Shown: in pieces, positions 33,671 to 45,737 of the stretch
How positions within the stretch are numbered: the first letter of the stretch is position 1
Layout: each line of letters begins with the position of its first letter
Assembly (NCBI RefSeq): GCF_032884065.1
Contig: NC_088881.1
Span: 3,344,001-3,408,000, forward strand
Length of the DNA stretch: 64,000 nt
Direction of reading: 5' to 3'
Source of the DNA: Artemia franciscana
Taxonomy: Eukaryota > Arthropoda > Branchiopoda > Anostraca > Artemiidae
Notes under the pieces: generated by a model
What the model was told of the DNA's origin: nothing
Database searches by the model: none
The model's input: only the letters and a program-made list of their open reading frames with translations
Made by a program: the position numbers and the translations under genes

Positions 33671-33990
33671 CTAAAAAACGAATGTATACACAGACCGGGA
33701 CACCGGGATACAAATGACGACCGGGACACAGGGAATATAAATGACGACCGGGACACAGGGACACAACTACAATGGGGACGCCGGGGGGCACAGGGGGATA
33801 TAAATGACGACCGGGACACCGGGACACAAGGAATATAAATGACGCCCGGGACACTCAAAGAGAAATCACAGACTGGAACACCGGGACACAAATGACGACC
33901 GGGACACAGGGAATATAAATGACGACCGGGACACAGGGACATAACTACAAAGGGGACGCCGGGGTGCACAGGGGGATATATAAATGACGA
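33470..33990. repeat. Minisatellite of GACGACCGGGACACAGG units
   Basis: Variants of ATAAATGACGACCGGGACAC occur about ten times. The same unit occurs at 10665-10715 in the first Helitron. Proline-rich minus-strand frames of up to 161 codons are readings of this repeat. Confidence 0.92.
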
Positions 33991-34004
33991 TGGCGACTCA
34001 GGGA

Positions 34005-34203
34005 ATGGTCGATTAGCAATCACCATCAACAAAGCTCAAGGGCAATCATTAGAATCATGAGGTATAGATCTGAATACGGATTGTTTTCCCATGGACCATT
34101 ATATGTTGCATGTTCAAGAGTCGGTAAACCTGACAATCTATTTATATGCACAGACAATGGGACAGCAAAGAATGTTGTATATTCGCAAGTTTTACGTAGT
34201 TAA
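34005..34203 (+). pseudogene. Helitron helicase C-terminal remnant
   Basis: It encodes RLAITINKAQGQSLE, then a stop, then GIDLNTDC. A shifted frame gives the VACSRVGKPDNLF-equivalent DNA (CATGTTCAAGAGTCGGTAAA). Compared with 12020-12232 it has a premature stop and a frameshift. Confidence 0.85.
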
Positions 34204-34674
34204 AAACATATATATATATATATCTATCTATATTCACAGGTGGGACATAGGGACACAACTACAATGGCGCGTAACTAATATGGCGCGTAACGACTTACGC
34301 GCGCGGGGGGGCTTGGGGGGGGGGGCGCGAAGCGCCCCCACCAACTAGGTGTTGGGGTGGCGCGAAGCGCCACCCCAACAGCTAGTATTTAATAAAAGAA
34401 AAAGAAGAAGTGTATATAAGATAATATCCAAAGAAATTGAATTTTATTGTGTTATTCACGATTCTGCTCGCCCAGGGAATGAATTACTTAGTAACGCCAT
34501 GGTTCGCATCCGCCATTGCCCAGAATTGGTAAGTAAAGCTAGAAACCCCCTGCTATGGGTACCTATCCAACACGAGCCTTGATCTTAGAAAATTACTTCC
34601 AAACAAATGAAATACAAAAACATACAAAATACTAAAATACAAATACAAAAAAGCAAATTTGCAGGAATTTCATA

Positions 34675-34960
34675 TATCTACGAGGCGATCTGATGGTGTA
34701 GTAAACAAAATAATATTTTACTATTATGACTAAGGAGACTAATAATTATCATTCCTGAATCAGCTAAAAATGCTTCAGGAATGGCAATTATTATTTCCTT
34801 AGTAGCAACAGTAAATTTTATTTTGAAAGTAAATTTGCAGGAATTTTTAAAAGGAGCTAAAACCCTCAAAAACTACGTCATATTTGCTGAGACGTGATTT
34901 TCAACATTTACATTTACTATTAAGACTAAGGAAAATAATAATTACCAGTCCTGAATGTGG
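34675..34960. repeat. Direct repeat flanking the second Helitron, right copy, with hairpin
   Basis: This is the counterpart of 31995-32290. The segment 34729-34802 is an inverted repeat running from CTAAGGAGACTAATAATTAT to its complement ending ATTATTATTTCCTTAG, with the loop near AGCTAAAAATGC. Confidence 0.85.
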
Positions 34961-35600
34961 CTTTTTACTTTTCTATGATTGAGTCAAATGGCATTATTCC
35001 ATAAAATTAATTTTTAAAAAATCTGTAAAAGGAGTTAATCTTAGAAAAGAAAAAAAAAATGTCACATTAATTTTAAGACCAGCAGAAATAAACTCCTGTA
35101 TTTTTTCAAACTCAAAACGATTAATAATTACTATTAAACTGTATGTAAACCCAAAACAAACAGAAATTAAATAAACAATCATAGCAAACAAATATACAAC
35201 AGGTACTAGTATAAATAAATAAAAGATCTTAAAACGATTACAACATAAATTGAACATTCGAATGAAACTTAAAACGAACAAAAATCACTACAAATAAGAG
35301 TTTGGCAACTGTCCGCTTCCCCCTCCCCCAACTGTGAAAGCCTAGAGCTTACTGCATCATTTGCGTTTGATTGAGAACAATATGTGTCCTAAACAGTCCT
35401 TGGAAAGAATTAATAAAATGAAACCGAATATTTAACATATAATGATATTAACAGCTAAAAGCTCAGGAATTCGAGCTTTGTTTCACTGTAATTTTCTATT
35501 TTTATTTTCAATGCTGTAAATACAAAAGAAAATATTTGCAATATAATTCGTTTTCAGTACAGCGCAAATGAAGCAATAGGCTTTAGACATTTACAGATAG
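34961..35600. other. No recognised feature
   Basis: AT-rich intron sequence. A 95-codon minus-strand open frame rich in Phe, Ile and Leu has no recognised domain and no clear splice sites. Confidence 0.5.
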
Positions 35601-38600
35601 GGATGGTGGAAGGGAGAAAATAGTTTCTTTTGATTTAGCTAACATACCCCTTAATATTTCCCAAATTTTGCCCCAATATCCTTAGCCTTTTCGGACAGAC
35701 CAAGGATTAAAAATTCGTTCTTTTCCCAATGATAAATCCTGCATATAAAAAATGGACAGATAGCAAAATTTATATGCCCTGCCCCAGGGGTAGTGGGGTA
35801 TGATATCCTCGGAGGTGTGGCTATTAGACCTTGTGATTATTCAGAACAAAATGGCTTTTTAAGGTCTCTGTCAGTATTAAGAGGAGCTTCTAAAAAGGTA
35901 AGAGATGAATGTTTGCCATCCATTCTTTTTTTGACATCCCTCTAAACATGCCTTGAAAGTTTCAATTTAGTACCCTCAACCGCCCTTAGATACAGCTGTT
36001 GCGTCATTTTGACAACCCTTCTGCATATAGTGCGCTTCGATTTTGTTTGGCATCCCCGTCAACATTTTCTAAAAGTTTTACCAAAATATTCTTAGCCTTT
36101 TTCGAGATTCAGCATCAAACATACCCCATTTTTGCAATAATGAGCCATGCATGTAAACAGTGGGCAACATATAACTTACAACACTTGCCCATGTGGCGGG
36201 TTAGGCCTACAGCATCCCAAAAGGTACAGTTATTTGACTTTCTGAGTATTTTGACCAAGATGGCTATTCCAAAATTTTGATCATATATTTTTGGAGGCAG
36301 AACAGCTAAAAAGCGAATATGAGGTGGACTGGTTGCCCTCCGACGCCTTTTAACATCCTCCTCAACATACCCTAAAGTTTAAACTTAATACCCTCAGCTG
36401 TTCTTGTGATATCACAGATACCTCTTTTTCATAAATAGGATATACAGTGTATCTTTAGATTTTTTAAAAATGTTCCTGAACATTCCCCAAAATATCACCT
36501 TAATACCCTTAGTCTTTTTGACCACACCTAGAATCAAACATCCCCCTTTTCATAACGATTAATCCTGCATGTAGTACAGGTCAAATTGTACAATTTACAA
36601 TCCTTGCCCTGGGGCTATGGGAGGCACTTATTAGACCTTTTGAATGCTTTGAATAAAGTCGTCTTTTCAAAATTTTATCAGCAATGAAGAAAAGGAGCAT
36701 CTAAAAAGGGCAAGAGGAGCAAGAAGAGCCCACCGATAGCTCTTAAACATCCCAACAAGCACACAAAGAGCGTTTTTTTATTGTGTTCAGCTTCCCTCTT
36801 CAAAGCTGTGAGTTATGACACCCTCATACGCATAATTATTTGAGCTTTTGACTATTTTGAACAAGATGTCTATTTCGAAGTTTTGGCCAAATATTTTTGA
36901 AGGGAGGGCAACAAAAAAGGGCATGAGGAGCTGGTCACCACCCGATAGCTCTTAAAAATCCCAAAGAGGACACACAAAGTGTTTTTTATTGTGTTCAGCA
37001 TCCCTCTTCAAAGCTATGAGGGGTTATGACACCCTCAGATGCATAGTTGTTTGAACTTTTAACTATTTTGAACAAGATGTCTATTCCTAAGTTTTGGCCG
37101 AATATTTTTGGAGGGAGGGCAACAAAAAATGGCAAGATGAGCTGGTTGCCCACCGATAGCTCTTAAACATCCCAATAAGCACACACACACAGTGTTTTTA
37201 TTGTGTTCAGCATCCCTCTTCAAAGCCGTGAGGCGTTATGACACCCTCATACGCATAGTTGTTTGAGCTTTTAACTATTTTGAACAAGATGTCTATTTTT
37301 AAGTTTTGGCCAAATATTTTTGAAGGGAGGGCAACAAAAGAGGGCAAGAGGAGCTGGTTGCCCACCGATAGCTCTTAAACATCCCAACCAGCATACGCAT
37401 AATTGTTTGAGCTTTTAACTATTTTGAACAAGATTTTTAAGTTTTGGCCAAATATTTTTAAAGGGAGGGCAACAAAAAGGGCATGATGAGCTGGTCACCA
37501 CCCGATAGCTCTTAAACATCCCAACCAGCAGACACACAGTGTTTTTTATTGCGTTCAGTATCTCTCTTCAAAGCTGTGAGGCGTTATGACACCCTCATAC
37601 GCAGTTGCTTCAGCTTTTGACTATTTTGAACAAGATGGCTATTTCCAAGTTTTGGCCCAACGAACAGACAGTGTTTTTTATTGTGTTCGGCGCCCATCTT
37701 CAAAGCTGTGAGGCGTTATGACACCCTCATACGCAGTTGCTTCAGCTTTTGACTATTTTGAACAAGATGGCTAATCCCAAGTTTTGGCCCAACGAACAGA
37801 CAGTGTTTTTTATTGTGTTCAGAACCCCTCTTCAAAGCTGTGAGGCGTTATGACACTCTCATATGCAGTTGCTTCAGCTTTTGACTATTTTGAATAAGAT
37901 GGCTATTTCTAAGTTTTGGCCCAAAGAACAGACAGTGTTTTTTATTGTGTTCAGAACCCCTTTTCAAAGCTGTGAGGCGTTATGACACCCTCATACGCAT
38001 AATTATTTGAGCTTTTGACTATTTTGAACAAGATGTCTATTTCTAAGTTTTGGCCAAGTATTTTTAAAGGGAAAGCAACGAAAAGGGCATGAGGAGCTGG
38101 TCACCACCCGATAGCTCTTAAACATCCCAAAGAGGACACACAAGGTGTTTTTTATTGTGTTCAGCATCCCTCTTCAAAGCTATGAGGGGTTATGACACCC
38201 TCATACGCATAGTTGTTTGAGCTTTTAACCATTTCGAACAAGATGTCTATTCCTAAGTTTTGGCCAAATATTCTTGGAGGGAGGGCAACAAAAAAGGGCA
38301 AGATGAGCTGGTTGCCCACCGATAGCTCTTAAACATCCCAACCAGCACACACACAGTGTTTTTTATTCTGAGGCGTTATGACACTCTCATACGCAGTTGC
38401 TTCAGCTTCTGACTATTTTGAACAAGATGGCTATTTCTAAGTTTTGGCCAAATACTTTTGAAGGGAGGGCAAAAATAGGGCAGGGTAGGGGCTGCTGGCC
38501 CCCCAACCCGTTTCAAAATCTCTCTCAACGTCTTGTAAAAATTTTAACTTAATACCCTCAGCCGTTCTTAAAATAATGCATGTCGTCCTTTTTGTTAAAT

Positions 38601-39790
38601 TGGATGCACAAATTGCCTTTTGATTTAGTATAAGATACCCCTCAACATGTTCTAAAGTTTCACCTTAATGCCCTTAGCCTTTTCGTATAGATTCAGAATA
38701 AATGTTTCCTCTATCCCTAATGATAAATCTGCAAATGGGCAAATTACATAATTTACAATCCTCACCCCGAGTCAATGGGGGTGCAGGGGTCAATGGGACC
38801 AGTGCTTAGCAGAGGAGCGTCTGAAAAGAACAGGGGTACTGGTTGCCCTCAAATCTCTCTTCAACATCTCAATATACCTTGAAAGTTTGAATTTAATGCC
38901 CAAAATAGTTCTTTACATATTGATGATATTCCCTATTTCATAACCAGCAAGCACATAGTGTGTTTTGATTGAGTTTAACATCCCTCTCAAAACTTCCTTA
39001 AAGTTCCACTTTAAAATCCTAAGCCTCTTTGGAGACCCAGGATCAAACACGCCCTCTGTTCCAATAAAAATCCTTATATGCTAACAATGGGCATCTTGTA
39101 TAGCTTATAGCCCTTGCCCCTGAGGTTGGGGGATGTTAACCCTGGAGGCCAAGTTATTTGACCTTTGAATTGGTTTGAACAAAATAGATATCTCAAAATT
39201 TTGATCAGATATATTTGGGAAAATGGGCGTTTGACTCTGGAAAAGGGCAATACAACTTTCAATCTCGAATCGAATAAGCCACCTCCAAAGTTTATACGGT
39301 CACCCCTTCAATAAAAACCTTATATTTTGACAATGGACAACATGCATAGCTTAAAGCCCTTGTTCAGGGGCTGGGAGGAGGGTTCAACTAAAGAAGCATA
39401 GCTATTTGACCTTCGGACTATTGTGAACAAAACGGCTTTCTGGAAGCTTTGATCGGACGTATTTGTGAAAAAAGGGCGCGGGGAGGGGTTGGGTTACCCT
39501 CCAATCACTTCCGACTTTTTAAAAAGTAACTAGAGCTTTCGTTTTCAAATTGAATGATTCTCCTACATAGAGTATACATCCACCCCTTCCATAAGAATCT
39601 TATACGTTGACATTGGGCTGCTTGCGTAACTTACGGCCCTTACCCCTCGGGCAAATTATGACTGGATCTTTATGGGGGGAAAAGGGCGAGGGGGCTGGTT
39701 GCCCCCAACCACATTTGACACTTAAAAAGGCACTAGAACTTCTGATTTCCAATCGAATGAGTCGTCAGTCGTATGCAAGGTTTGATGGTA
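35600..39790. repeat. Large diverged tandem array within PLXDC intron
   Basis: Units resemble the 650-3110 array: TTTTGAACAAAATGGCTATxTC, CTGGTTGCCCxCC, ACTTACAAxCCTTGCCC and CTAGAACTTTCxATTTCCAAT. A younger sub-array (36770-38460) repeats GTGTTTTTTATTGTGTTCAG with CAAAGCTGTGAGGCGTTATG and GAACAAGATGTCTATT. Spacing there is about 210 or 132 bp, the short form lacking about 78 bp. No gene is seen. Confidence 0.88.
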
Positions 39791-39794
39791 AAAG

Positions 39795-39872
39795 TTTTAA
39801 GTTAGGTTAAGTTAGGTTGCAAATCTTAGAAATGGGTTAAAAAACTAAGTCAACCTAACCCAACCTATCACC
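39795..39872. repeat. Inverted TTAGG-like words
   Basis: GTTAGGTTAAGTTAGGTTG is followed 35 bases later by CAACCTAACCCAACCTA. This could be an interstitial telomere-like patch or a simple inverted repeat. Confidence 0.5.
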
Positions 39873-40182
39873 ATCAGACCTTGTATAAAGCGGAAAAAGT
39901 TGACTGGCAAAGCTGACTGAATCCAAGCAAAGAAAGACTAATTTCGGACATTCACCGACATTATCTAGATTTCGGTAACATATATACATATAAAGAAAAG
40001 AAGAAAAAAGGCGAAAATGATAATAAAAACTAACATAAAAGGAGGGAGAAAGAGAAAAGAAAAAAATTGACGAGTGAAAGAACCTAATTAGACCTAATTA
40101 TTAATCGTTTCTTTTTTTCGTTCATTCGGCAATCACTGAAGTAGGTAAACTTGTTTTTGGCGCAAAAAAGTGAGATTCTTAC

Positions 40183-40313
40183 ATCAATTCCTCATATTCA
40201 TTACATTTTTCAACGGTGTCCAAATGATTTGAATCACAGCCTTTAATAAGCCAATCCTGTCGTTTTCTATCAATACCATCAGAGCAGCGATTTGCGAGAG
40301 GACACCAGATGCA
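40183..40313 (-). CDS. PLXDC: PLXDC exon E: second half of PSI domain
   Basis: This 131-base exon starts in phase 0 after TTTTTAG and ends with two bases of codon 275 at TTGAT|GTAAGA. The peptide begins CIWCPLANRCSDGIDRKRQDW and continues with LIKGCD, then a less conserved acidic stretch ending EYEEL. The C-x-W-C core, the CSDG/CSSG turn and the RQDW-x(3-4)-GC segment are diagnostic of the PSI domain in PLXDC proteins. The exit phase (AT) is completed to Met by the first base of exon F. The apparent open frame covering this region on the same strand is in a different register and is a shadow. Confidence 0.93.
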
Positions 40314-40515
40314 CTAAAAACGAAACAAAGATCAGGTTCAACTACGATGTAAAATAGAAATAAATAAATTTTAATATACATAATGTAATGAAAATATAGT
40401 ATATAAATAGTTGCTTCTCGGACAAAGCTGTCTTTCGCATTTCTTTTAACTCGTTTTCTCTATTGTTTCAACTTTGTATTTGTTTGAACAGGATTTACTT
40501 GATTAACAAGATTTA

Positions 40516-40822
40516 CAGTGGCGTAATTTCGCCAAAAATCCTGGGGGCAGGGGGATAAAGTTTGATCAAATTTTCCCAAATAAAGTAAAAATGACTGTGA
40601 AAAATTAAAAATGAGTCATATAGTACCGTAAAGATAAAGATACACTAAAGAAAACTCCCCCGTTTTTGTGGATGCTTGTATTATGCAAGCTGATCTTAGT
40701 TTTGACAAAATTTTTGAGAAAAATAAATTTCAGCTGGGAGGAGGTAAACTAAGGTCTGGGGGGCCGAGGTCTGGAAGGAACAGTTTCCCCTGCCTCATAG
40801 CAAACAACACGCCCCTGTTTAC
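40516..40822. repeat. Possible small dispersed element
   Basis: It begins AGTGGCGTAATTTCGCCAAA and ends near AACACGCCCCTGTTTAC, with G-rich inner margins (CTGGGGGCAGGGGG, GGTCTGGGGGGCC). A 25-base segment GATTTACAACACCTTCTTAA-type is duplicated right after it (40820-40875). Confidence 0.4.
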
Positions 40823-40875
40823 AACACCTTCTTAATTCAAAAAGATTTACAACACCTTCTTAATTCAAAAAGACT

Positions 40876-41580
40876 TACAAAACTGTCCGTATTATAGGCT
40901 GTATTATCCACTTTAAGCTATGAAAAATAGCTTGAAACCGACTTGATAGCTTCACCAGCTTGAAGTATCAAAGACCAACAATTAGCGAATATATATGTAG
41001 GTCCAAGATATATATGCATACAAATATATTTATAACAATACTCGGCTTTTGATAATTTGTTTTCTTTATTTACTAAGAATTTAGCATACTTTTATTCTGG
41101 ATCAGGCGTATGCAGATTTTTTTTGGGAGGGGGAGGGGGCAAGAATTAAAAATTTAACAATTTTAATAGGAATTGAACCTTGTTCTGGGACAATGATAAT
41201 TTCACCTGCCTGAAACATATAGAACCAAGAACTCTAAGTAATTCTCATAAACATTGATAAAAGCTCTAAGTTCACTAACTTTGTAGCTTCTGAAATTTTG
41301 GCACCCGAGAGACATCTGAATCCTAAAATAGATTCCAGCGATGTGCCTAGGCCTAGTATATACAGTCCAAAACTTTAGACAGGGTTGAATGTTTTCAAAC
41401 AAAATGGATCTATTAATTAAAAATGAAGCAATGATTTAGCCCAAATATCCTGAACTAGTTATACATTTAAGGAAAATATTTTTTGCTAGTCGGGGGGGGG
41501 GGGGCGAATTAATTCTTTGAGGGTATCCACCAAAAGTACTTCCATATGCTTGTAAGCATGGTTGTAAGTGAAATGAAGGT
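40876..41580. other. No recognised gene; G run near 41490
   Basis: Intron sequence containing GGATCAGGCGTATGCAGATT followed by a G-rich stretch at 41100, and a run of about 14 G at 41490. Both resemble margins of small dispersed elements, without clear partner ends. Confidence 0.45.
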
Positions 41581-41584
41581 GAAA

Positions 41585-43455
41585 GAGCTCATATGGCGTG
41601 AGCTCTAGAAAAATTCTAAGAATCAATAGATTGATTTAAAAGGAAATTAAGAGGCTTAATTCCGGTTGGGATTTAAAATAAGAGCTCTGAAACACAAGGT
41701 CCTTCTAAATATCAAAATTTTAAGATCCAATCACCCACTCGTAAGTTAAAAATACCTCATTTTTTATAATTTTTCCTCTCCTTTCAACCCCCCCCCCAGA
41801 TGGTCGAATCGGGGAATACAACACTATCAAGTCAATTTGTGCAGGTCCCTGAACGCCAACCAATTTTCATCGTCCTAGCACATCCAGAAGCCCCAAACTC
41901 GCCAAAGCACTGGACCCCCCTAACTCCCCCAAAGAGAGCCGATCCAGTCCGGTTGCGTCAGTCATGTATCTACGACATTTGCTTATTCTACACACCAAGT
42001 TTCATCCCGATCTCTCTACTCTAAGCGTTTTCCAAGATTTCCAGTTTCTCCCCTCCAACTCCCCCTAATGTCACCAGATCTGGTCGGGATTTAAAATAAG
42101 AACTCTGAGACATGATTTCCTTCTAAATATTACATGTCATTAAGATATGGTCACCCGTTCTTATGTTAAAAATACCTCAATTTTTCTAATTTTTCCGAAT
42201 TAGCACCCCCCAACTCCCCCAAAGAGAGCGGACCCCTTCCAGTTATGTCAACCACGTATCTAGAGCTTGTGATTATTCTTCCCATCAAGTTTCATCCCGA
42301 TCTCTCCTCTCTAAGCGTTTTCCAAGATTTCCGGTTTTCAAGATTTCTGTTTCCCCCCTCCAACCCCCATGTCCCCAGATCCGATTCGAATTGAAAATGG
42401 AGCATCTGAGACATAAGATCTTTTTATATATCAAGTTTCATTAAGATCCGATCACCCATTCGTAAGATAAAGATACCTCAATTTTCAAGTTTTCCAAGAT
42501 TTCCAGTTTCCCCCTCAAACTCCCCACGATGTCCCCGGATCTGGTCAGAATTTAAAATGAGAGCTCTGAAGCATAAGATCCTTTTAAATATCAAATTTCA
42601 TTAAGGTCTGATTACCCGTTCGTAAGTTACAAATACTTCATTTTTTCTAATTTTTTCGAATTAACCCCCCCCCCAAACTCACCCAAAGAGAGTGGATTCG
42701 GTCCGATTATGTCAGACACACATCTTGGACTTGTGCTTATTCTTCCCACCAAGTTTCATTCTGATCTTTCCACTCTAAGCCTATTCCAAGATTTCCGGTT
42801 CCCCCCAACTCTCCCCCAATGACACTGGATCCGGTCAGGATTTTAAAAAAAGATATCTAAGTTATGAGGTCCTTCTAAATATGAGATTTCATTAAGATCC
42901 GATCACTCCTTCGTTAAAAATACCTCAGTTTTTCAAATTTTTCAGAATTAACCCTCCCCCCAACTTCCCCAAAGAGAGCGAATCCGTTCCAGTTAGGTCA
43001 ATCACGTATCTAGGACTTGTGCTTAGTTTTTCCACCAAGTTTCATCCCAATCACTCCACTCTAAGCGTTTTCCAAGATTTTAAGTTTCCCCCTCCAACTC
43101 CCCCCAATTTCACCGGATCTGGTCGGGATTTATAATAAGAGCTCTGAGATAAAATATCCTTCTAAATATCAAGTCTCATTAAGATCCGATCACCCGTTCG
43201 TTAGTTAAAAATACCTCTTTTTTCTAATTTTTCCAAATTAACCGTCCCCCCAGTACCCCCCCCCCCCCCCCCCCCCGATGGTTGAATCAGGGAAACGACT
43301 ATTTCTAATTTAATCTGGTCTTGTCCCTGATACGCCTGCCAAATTTCATCGTCCTAGCTTATCTGGAAGTGCCTAAACTAGCAAAACCGGGACCGAGAGA
43401 CACAGACCGACAGAATTTGCGATCGCTATATGTCACTTGGTTAATACTAAGTGCC
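41585..43455 (+). mobile_element. P3: pearl-like element in PLXDC intron
   Basis: It begins AAAGAGCTCATATGG (the left GGCACTTG part is deleted). It contains about six core units with AAATAAGAGCTCTGAGACA, AAGATCCGATCACCC, CAAAGAGAGCGGA and TTTCATCCCGATC. It then has a 20-base C run, a short GACAGACAC-type tract and the hairpin CACTTGGT-TAAT-ACTAAGTG (43434-43453). It is inserted on the strand opposite to the gene. Open frames within it are not genes. Confidence 0.72.
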
Positions 43456-43489
43456 GTAAAAATAAGAGTTAAAACAGAACTTGTGGAAC

Positions 43490-43795
43490 TTAAAAAAAAA
43501 CTTTTTTCTCAAGCTGGCCAATGGTCTGCATTGCGCAGGTACCAACCTCCTGATTCAATGCCTTCAGCCGAGAGATCAATGCGTGATTGGGGGCAAATCC
43601 TCCGACGCTTCTTGTGTTTTTCCCACAGATTTCCAGATACCTATTTAGAGCAGGGTCGACTCTGGCTGAGTTTAAAGGGTCACAACATTGACCCCCGTCC
43701 CAAACCAAAGAGTCAGCGACACCAGGAATCGAACCCCTGACCTCAGGATTTCAATTCCAGAGCGCTACCCAATGAGACCCAATGACAAATAGTAA
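43490..43795 (-). repeat. tRNA-derived SINE, minus orientation
   Basis: The minus strand has a tRNA-like head containing ATTGGGTAGCGCTCTGGAAT and B-box GGGGTTCGATTCCTGG (43715-43790). The body follows, with GACCCTTTAAACTCAGCCAG and GGTATCTGGAAATCTGTGGG. The body order matches the SINE at 25757. An open frame across it on either strand is fortuitous. Confidence 0.75.
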
Positions 43796-43799
43796 AGAC

Positions 43800-44840
43800 T
43801 AGATTGTTTACCGTAAATCTCAAGAACAAAGCAGCAATTAAATACTTATATGACTTAATTTGGAAAATTAGAAACATGAGAATAATATAAACAAACTTCT
43901 TGAACTTAAGGCTTTACCTGGAAAGACGAGCTAAGATATCAGGAGCACCATAAGCCAGGACGACCCAAATTCACGTTTTCTTTTACTATGAAGGGCATAG
44001 AATTCTGGAATAATTTGGAAAATGAAATGAAAGAAGATTGACAATTCTAGTTATTTTAAAGCGAAATTGAGTAAAAAATTATTGAGTAAGTATGAATTTT
44101 AGTTTTGTTTGTTTTGGAGGAGATTGGATTTGATGTAATTTAGGATATAATTGCTTGTTGGTTGACGATTGTGACTCCACAGTATGGACATTGTATGTCC
44201 ATACTGCTCCTGCAGTATTATTATCTTTCCTTCTTTCTTTATTATTATAGTGAATTTCAAATGATTTTATATGTATGTGTTTTTTACCAGATTCATTCCA
44301 CGTCAACCGTTTGGTTTTAGGTGAATCATATTGAATTTTGTATGTGGATTGTTGTTATTAAATATATATAAATATCATATATCATATGTAATTTATATGA
44401 TGCGATCCCTTTTTACATGGTTTTTCTTCTTTTTAAACTAAACTCAAAAACATTCGTCATTTTCTGTTTCTTCTTGAAGATCAGTTTCAATTTCATTTTT
44501 CTTCAAATTTTGCTTTAGTAGTCGGTAGTGCGCTGATACTTCAAGTACCAACAGTGTGTCCATATTGCCATTGATTTTTTTTCCTAGCAGAGGTTGGACA
44601 TCGTCAGATTTAGATCACTGATATACTCGCATACGGCAAAAATAGGGGTTGAAGCAGGTCCTTGTGGAACACCAAATGACAAATAGTAAAGCCTAAATTT
44701 TTACCGTAAATTTCAAAAATTAAGCAGCAATTAAATAAATACGTGACTTAATTAAAACTCGAAAAATTAGAAACGCCAGTGTAATATAAAAACACTCATT
44801 AAAAAACTGGAATTGTTTCAAAAGGTATATAAGATAGATC
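43800..44840. other. Intron sequence; short perfect inverted repeat
   Basis: No gene was recognised. CAGTATGGACA-TTGTA-TGTCCATACTG at 44180-44206 is a perfect 11-bp-stem hairpin. A segment AAATGACAAATAGTAAAG with flanks occurs at both 43780 and 44675, indicating a diverged local duplication. Confidence 0.6.
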
Positions 44841-44844
44841 CTAC

Positions 44845-45005
44845 CTGAAAACCAATAGTTTCTTTCCCTTGAACGCATTCTGAGCACGTCTTAAGAGAAA
44901 GACACGTTGGCAAAGGAGTAAAATACAACAATGTGCCATTTCCAATAAAATAGTTGTCCTTGAAATCCACTTTATGATACATAAAAATGATTTTTCGTCT
45001 GACAA
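44845..45005 (-). CDS. PLXDC: PLXDC exon D: end of ectodomain and first half of PSI domain
   Basis: This 161-base exon enters with two bases completing a Phe codon (178) and exits in phase 0 at TTTCAG|GTAGG. The acceptor is CCTTTTTCAG. The peptide begins VRRKIIFMYHKVDF, matching the family RRxIYEYHRVxL segment. It continues to TPLPTCLSLKTCSECVQ and ends GFQ. The PLPTC motif and the cysteines open the PSI (plexin-semaphorin-integrin) domain. The remaining PSI cysteines are in the next exon, so the PSI domain is split between Gln and Cys. The true frame contains no stop. A longer open frame in a different register overlaps the same bases but shows no family similarity. Confidence 0.92.
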
Positions 45006-45059
45006 CTGAAAAAGGAAAATATTACTACGTATAGCATACATATTATCTACTTATAAGTA

Positions 45060-45155
45060 GATAAATACCCTCCTATAAACTTATATAAACTTCTTGGTGT
45101 AGGAAGTTTATAAACTTCCTACACAGATATAAACTTCCTGGTGTAGGAAGTTTAA
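45060..45155. repeat. Short repeats of AAACTTCCTGGTGTAGGAAG
   Basis: Direct and inverted copies of ACTTCCT-ACACxAGGAAGTTTA occur two to three times and can form hairpins. Confidence 0.7.
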
Positions 45156-45280
45156 CCCCTCACCCTCTGGAATGTTTGTCTGACTCGTAAAAACGCAACA
45201 AAAATGAAACAAAAATTGATGTGTTTTCTAAAGTTTTTTTTTGTAATCCCTCAAAACATCCTGGATACGACCCTGGTTGT
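45155..45280. mobile_element. Small inverted-repeat element, partial copy
   Basis: It contains GTTTGTCTGACTCGTAAAAA and ends CATCCTGGATACGACCCTGG, matching one end and interior of the elements at 19803 and 59844. The other end is missing. Confidence 0.6.
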
Positions 45281-45737
45281 TACACCTAGAAATGCAATGC
45301 ATGTTACATAGAGGGTTACAGAGAAGTTCTCCCGGAGAGCAAAGATCATATCAGTGTATTTGTTTTCGGAAGCTAATAAGTGAGTATGTGCTTTTTTTCT
45401 CTAAAATCAAGCAACTATTGCAAGTGAAATTTATTACATAGCTGGGTAAGTATATTCTCTTTTGCCTCACGTCCAGGATTTAAACCGGAATATACGAGAT
45501 TTTTTTTGGGGGGGGGGAGGAGGGGACTTAGTATTTTGAAGAAAGGGGACAGATTATTTTTTCTACAGGACTCATGAAAGAACATAAAATAAGACTGTTT
45601 TTCTTTTTTGTAGTGTCTGTCATCTGATAGGCTCTTTAGAAAGTCAATAATAACACGGTATATTAATAAAATCAACAGATTATTTTTTCTACCGTACTCA
45701 CGAAAGAACATACGATAAGACTGTAGTCTTATCGTAT

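Larger units (their letters stand above)
32566..34385 (+). mobile_element. Non-autonomous Helitron copy
   Basis: It starts TCTATATATATAAAAATAAG after an A and ends with the double GC-rich hairpin and AACAGCTAG before a T, so it has TC and CTAG ends in an A-T target. The interior is A-rich low-complexity sequence (CTAAAAAAAC type), a GACGACCGGGACACAGGGA minisatellite (33470-34000) and a helicase C-terminal remnant (34005-34200). A second left-end-like sequence starts near 32994. It lies in the PLXDC intron between exons E and F, on the opposite strand. Confidence 0.85.

Noticed and set aside
33547..34032. Minus-strand open frame of 161 codons rich in Pro and Ser
   Set aside because: It is a reading of the Helitron GACGACCGGGACAC minisatellite and A-rich tract.
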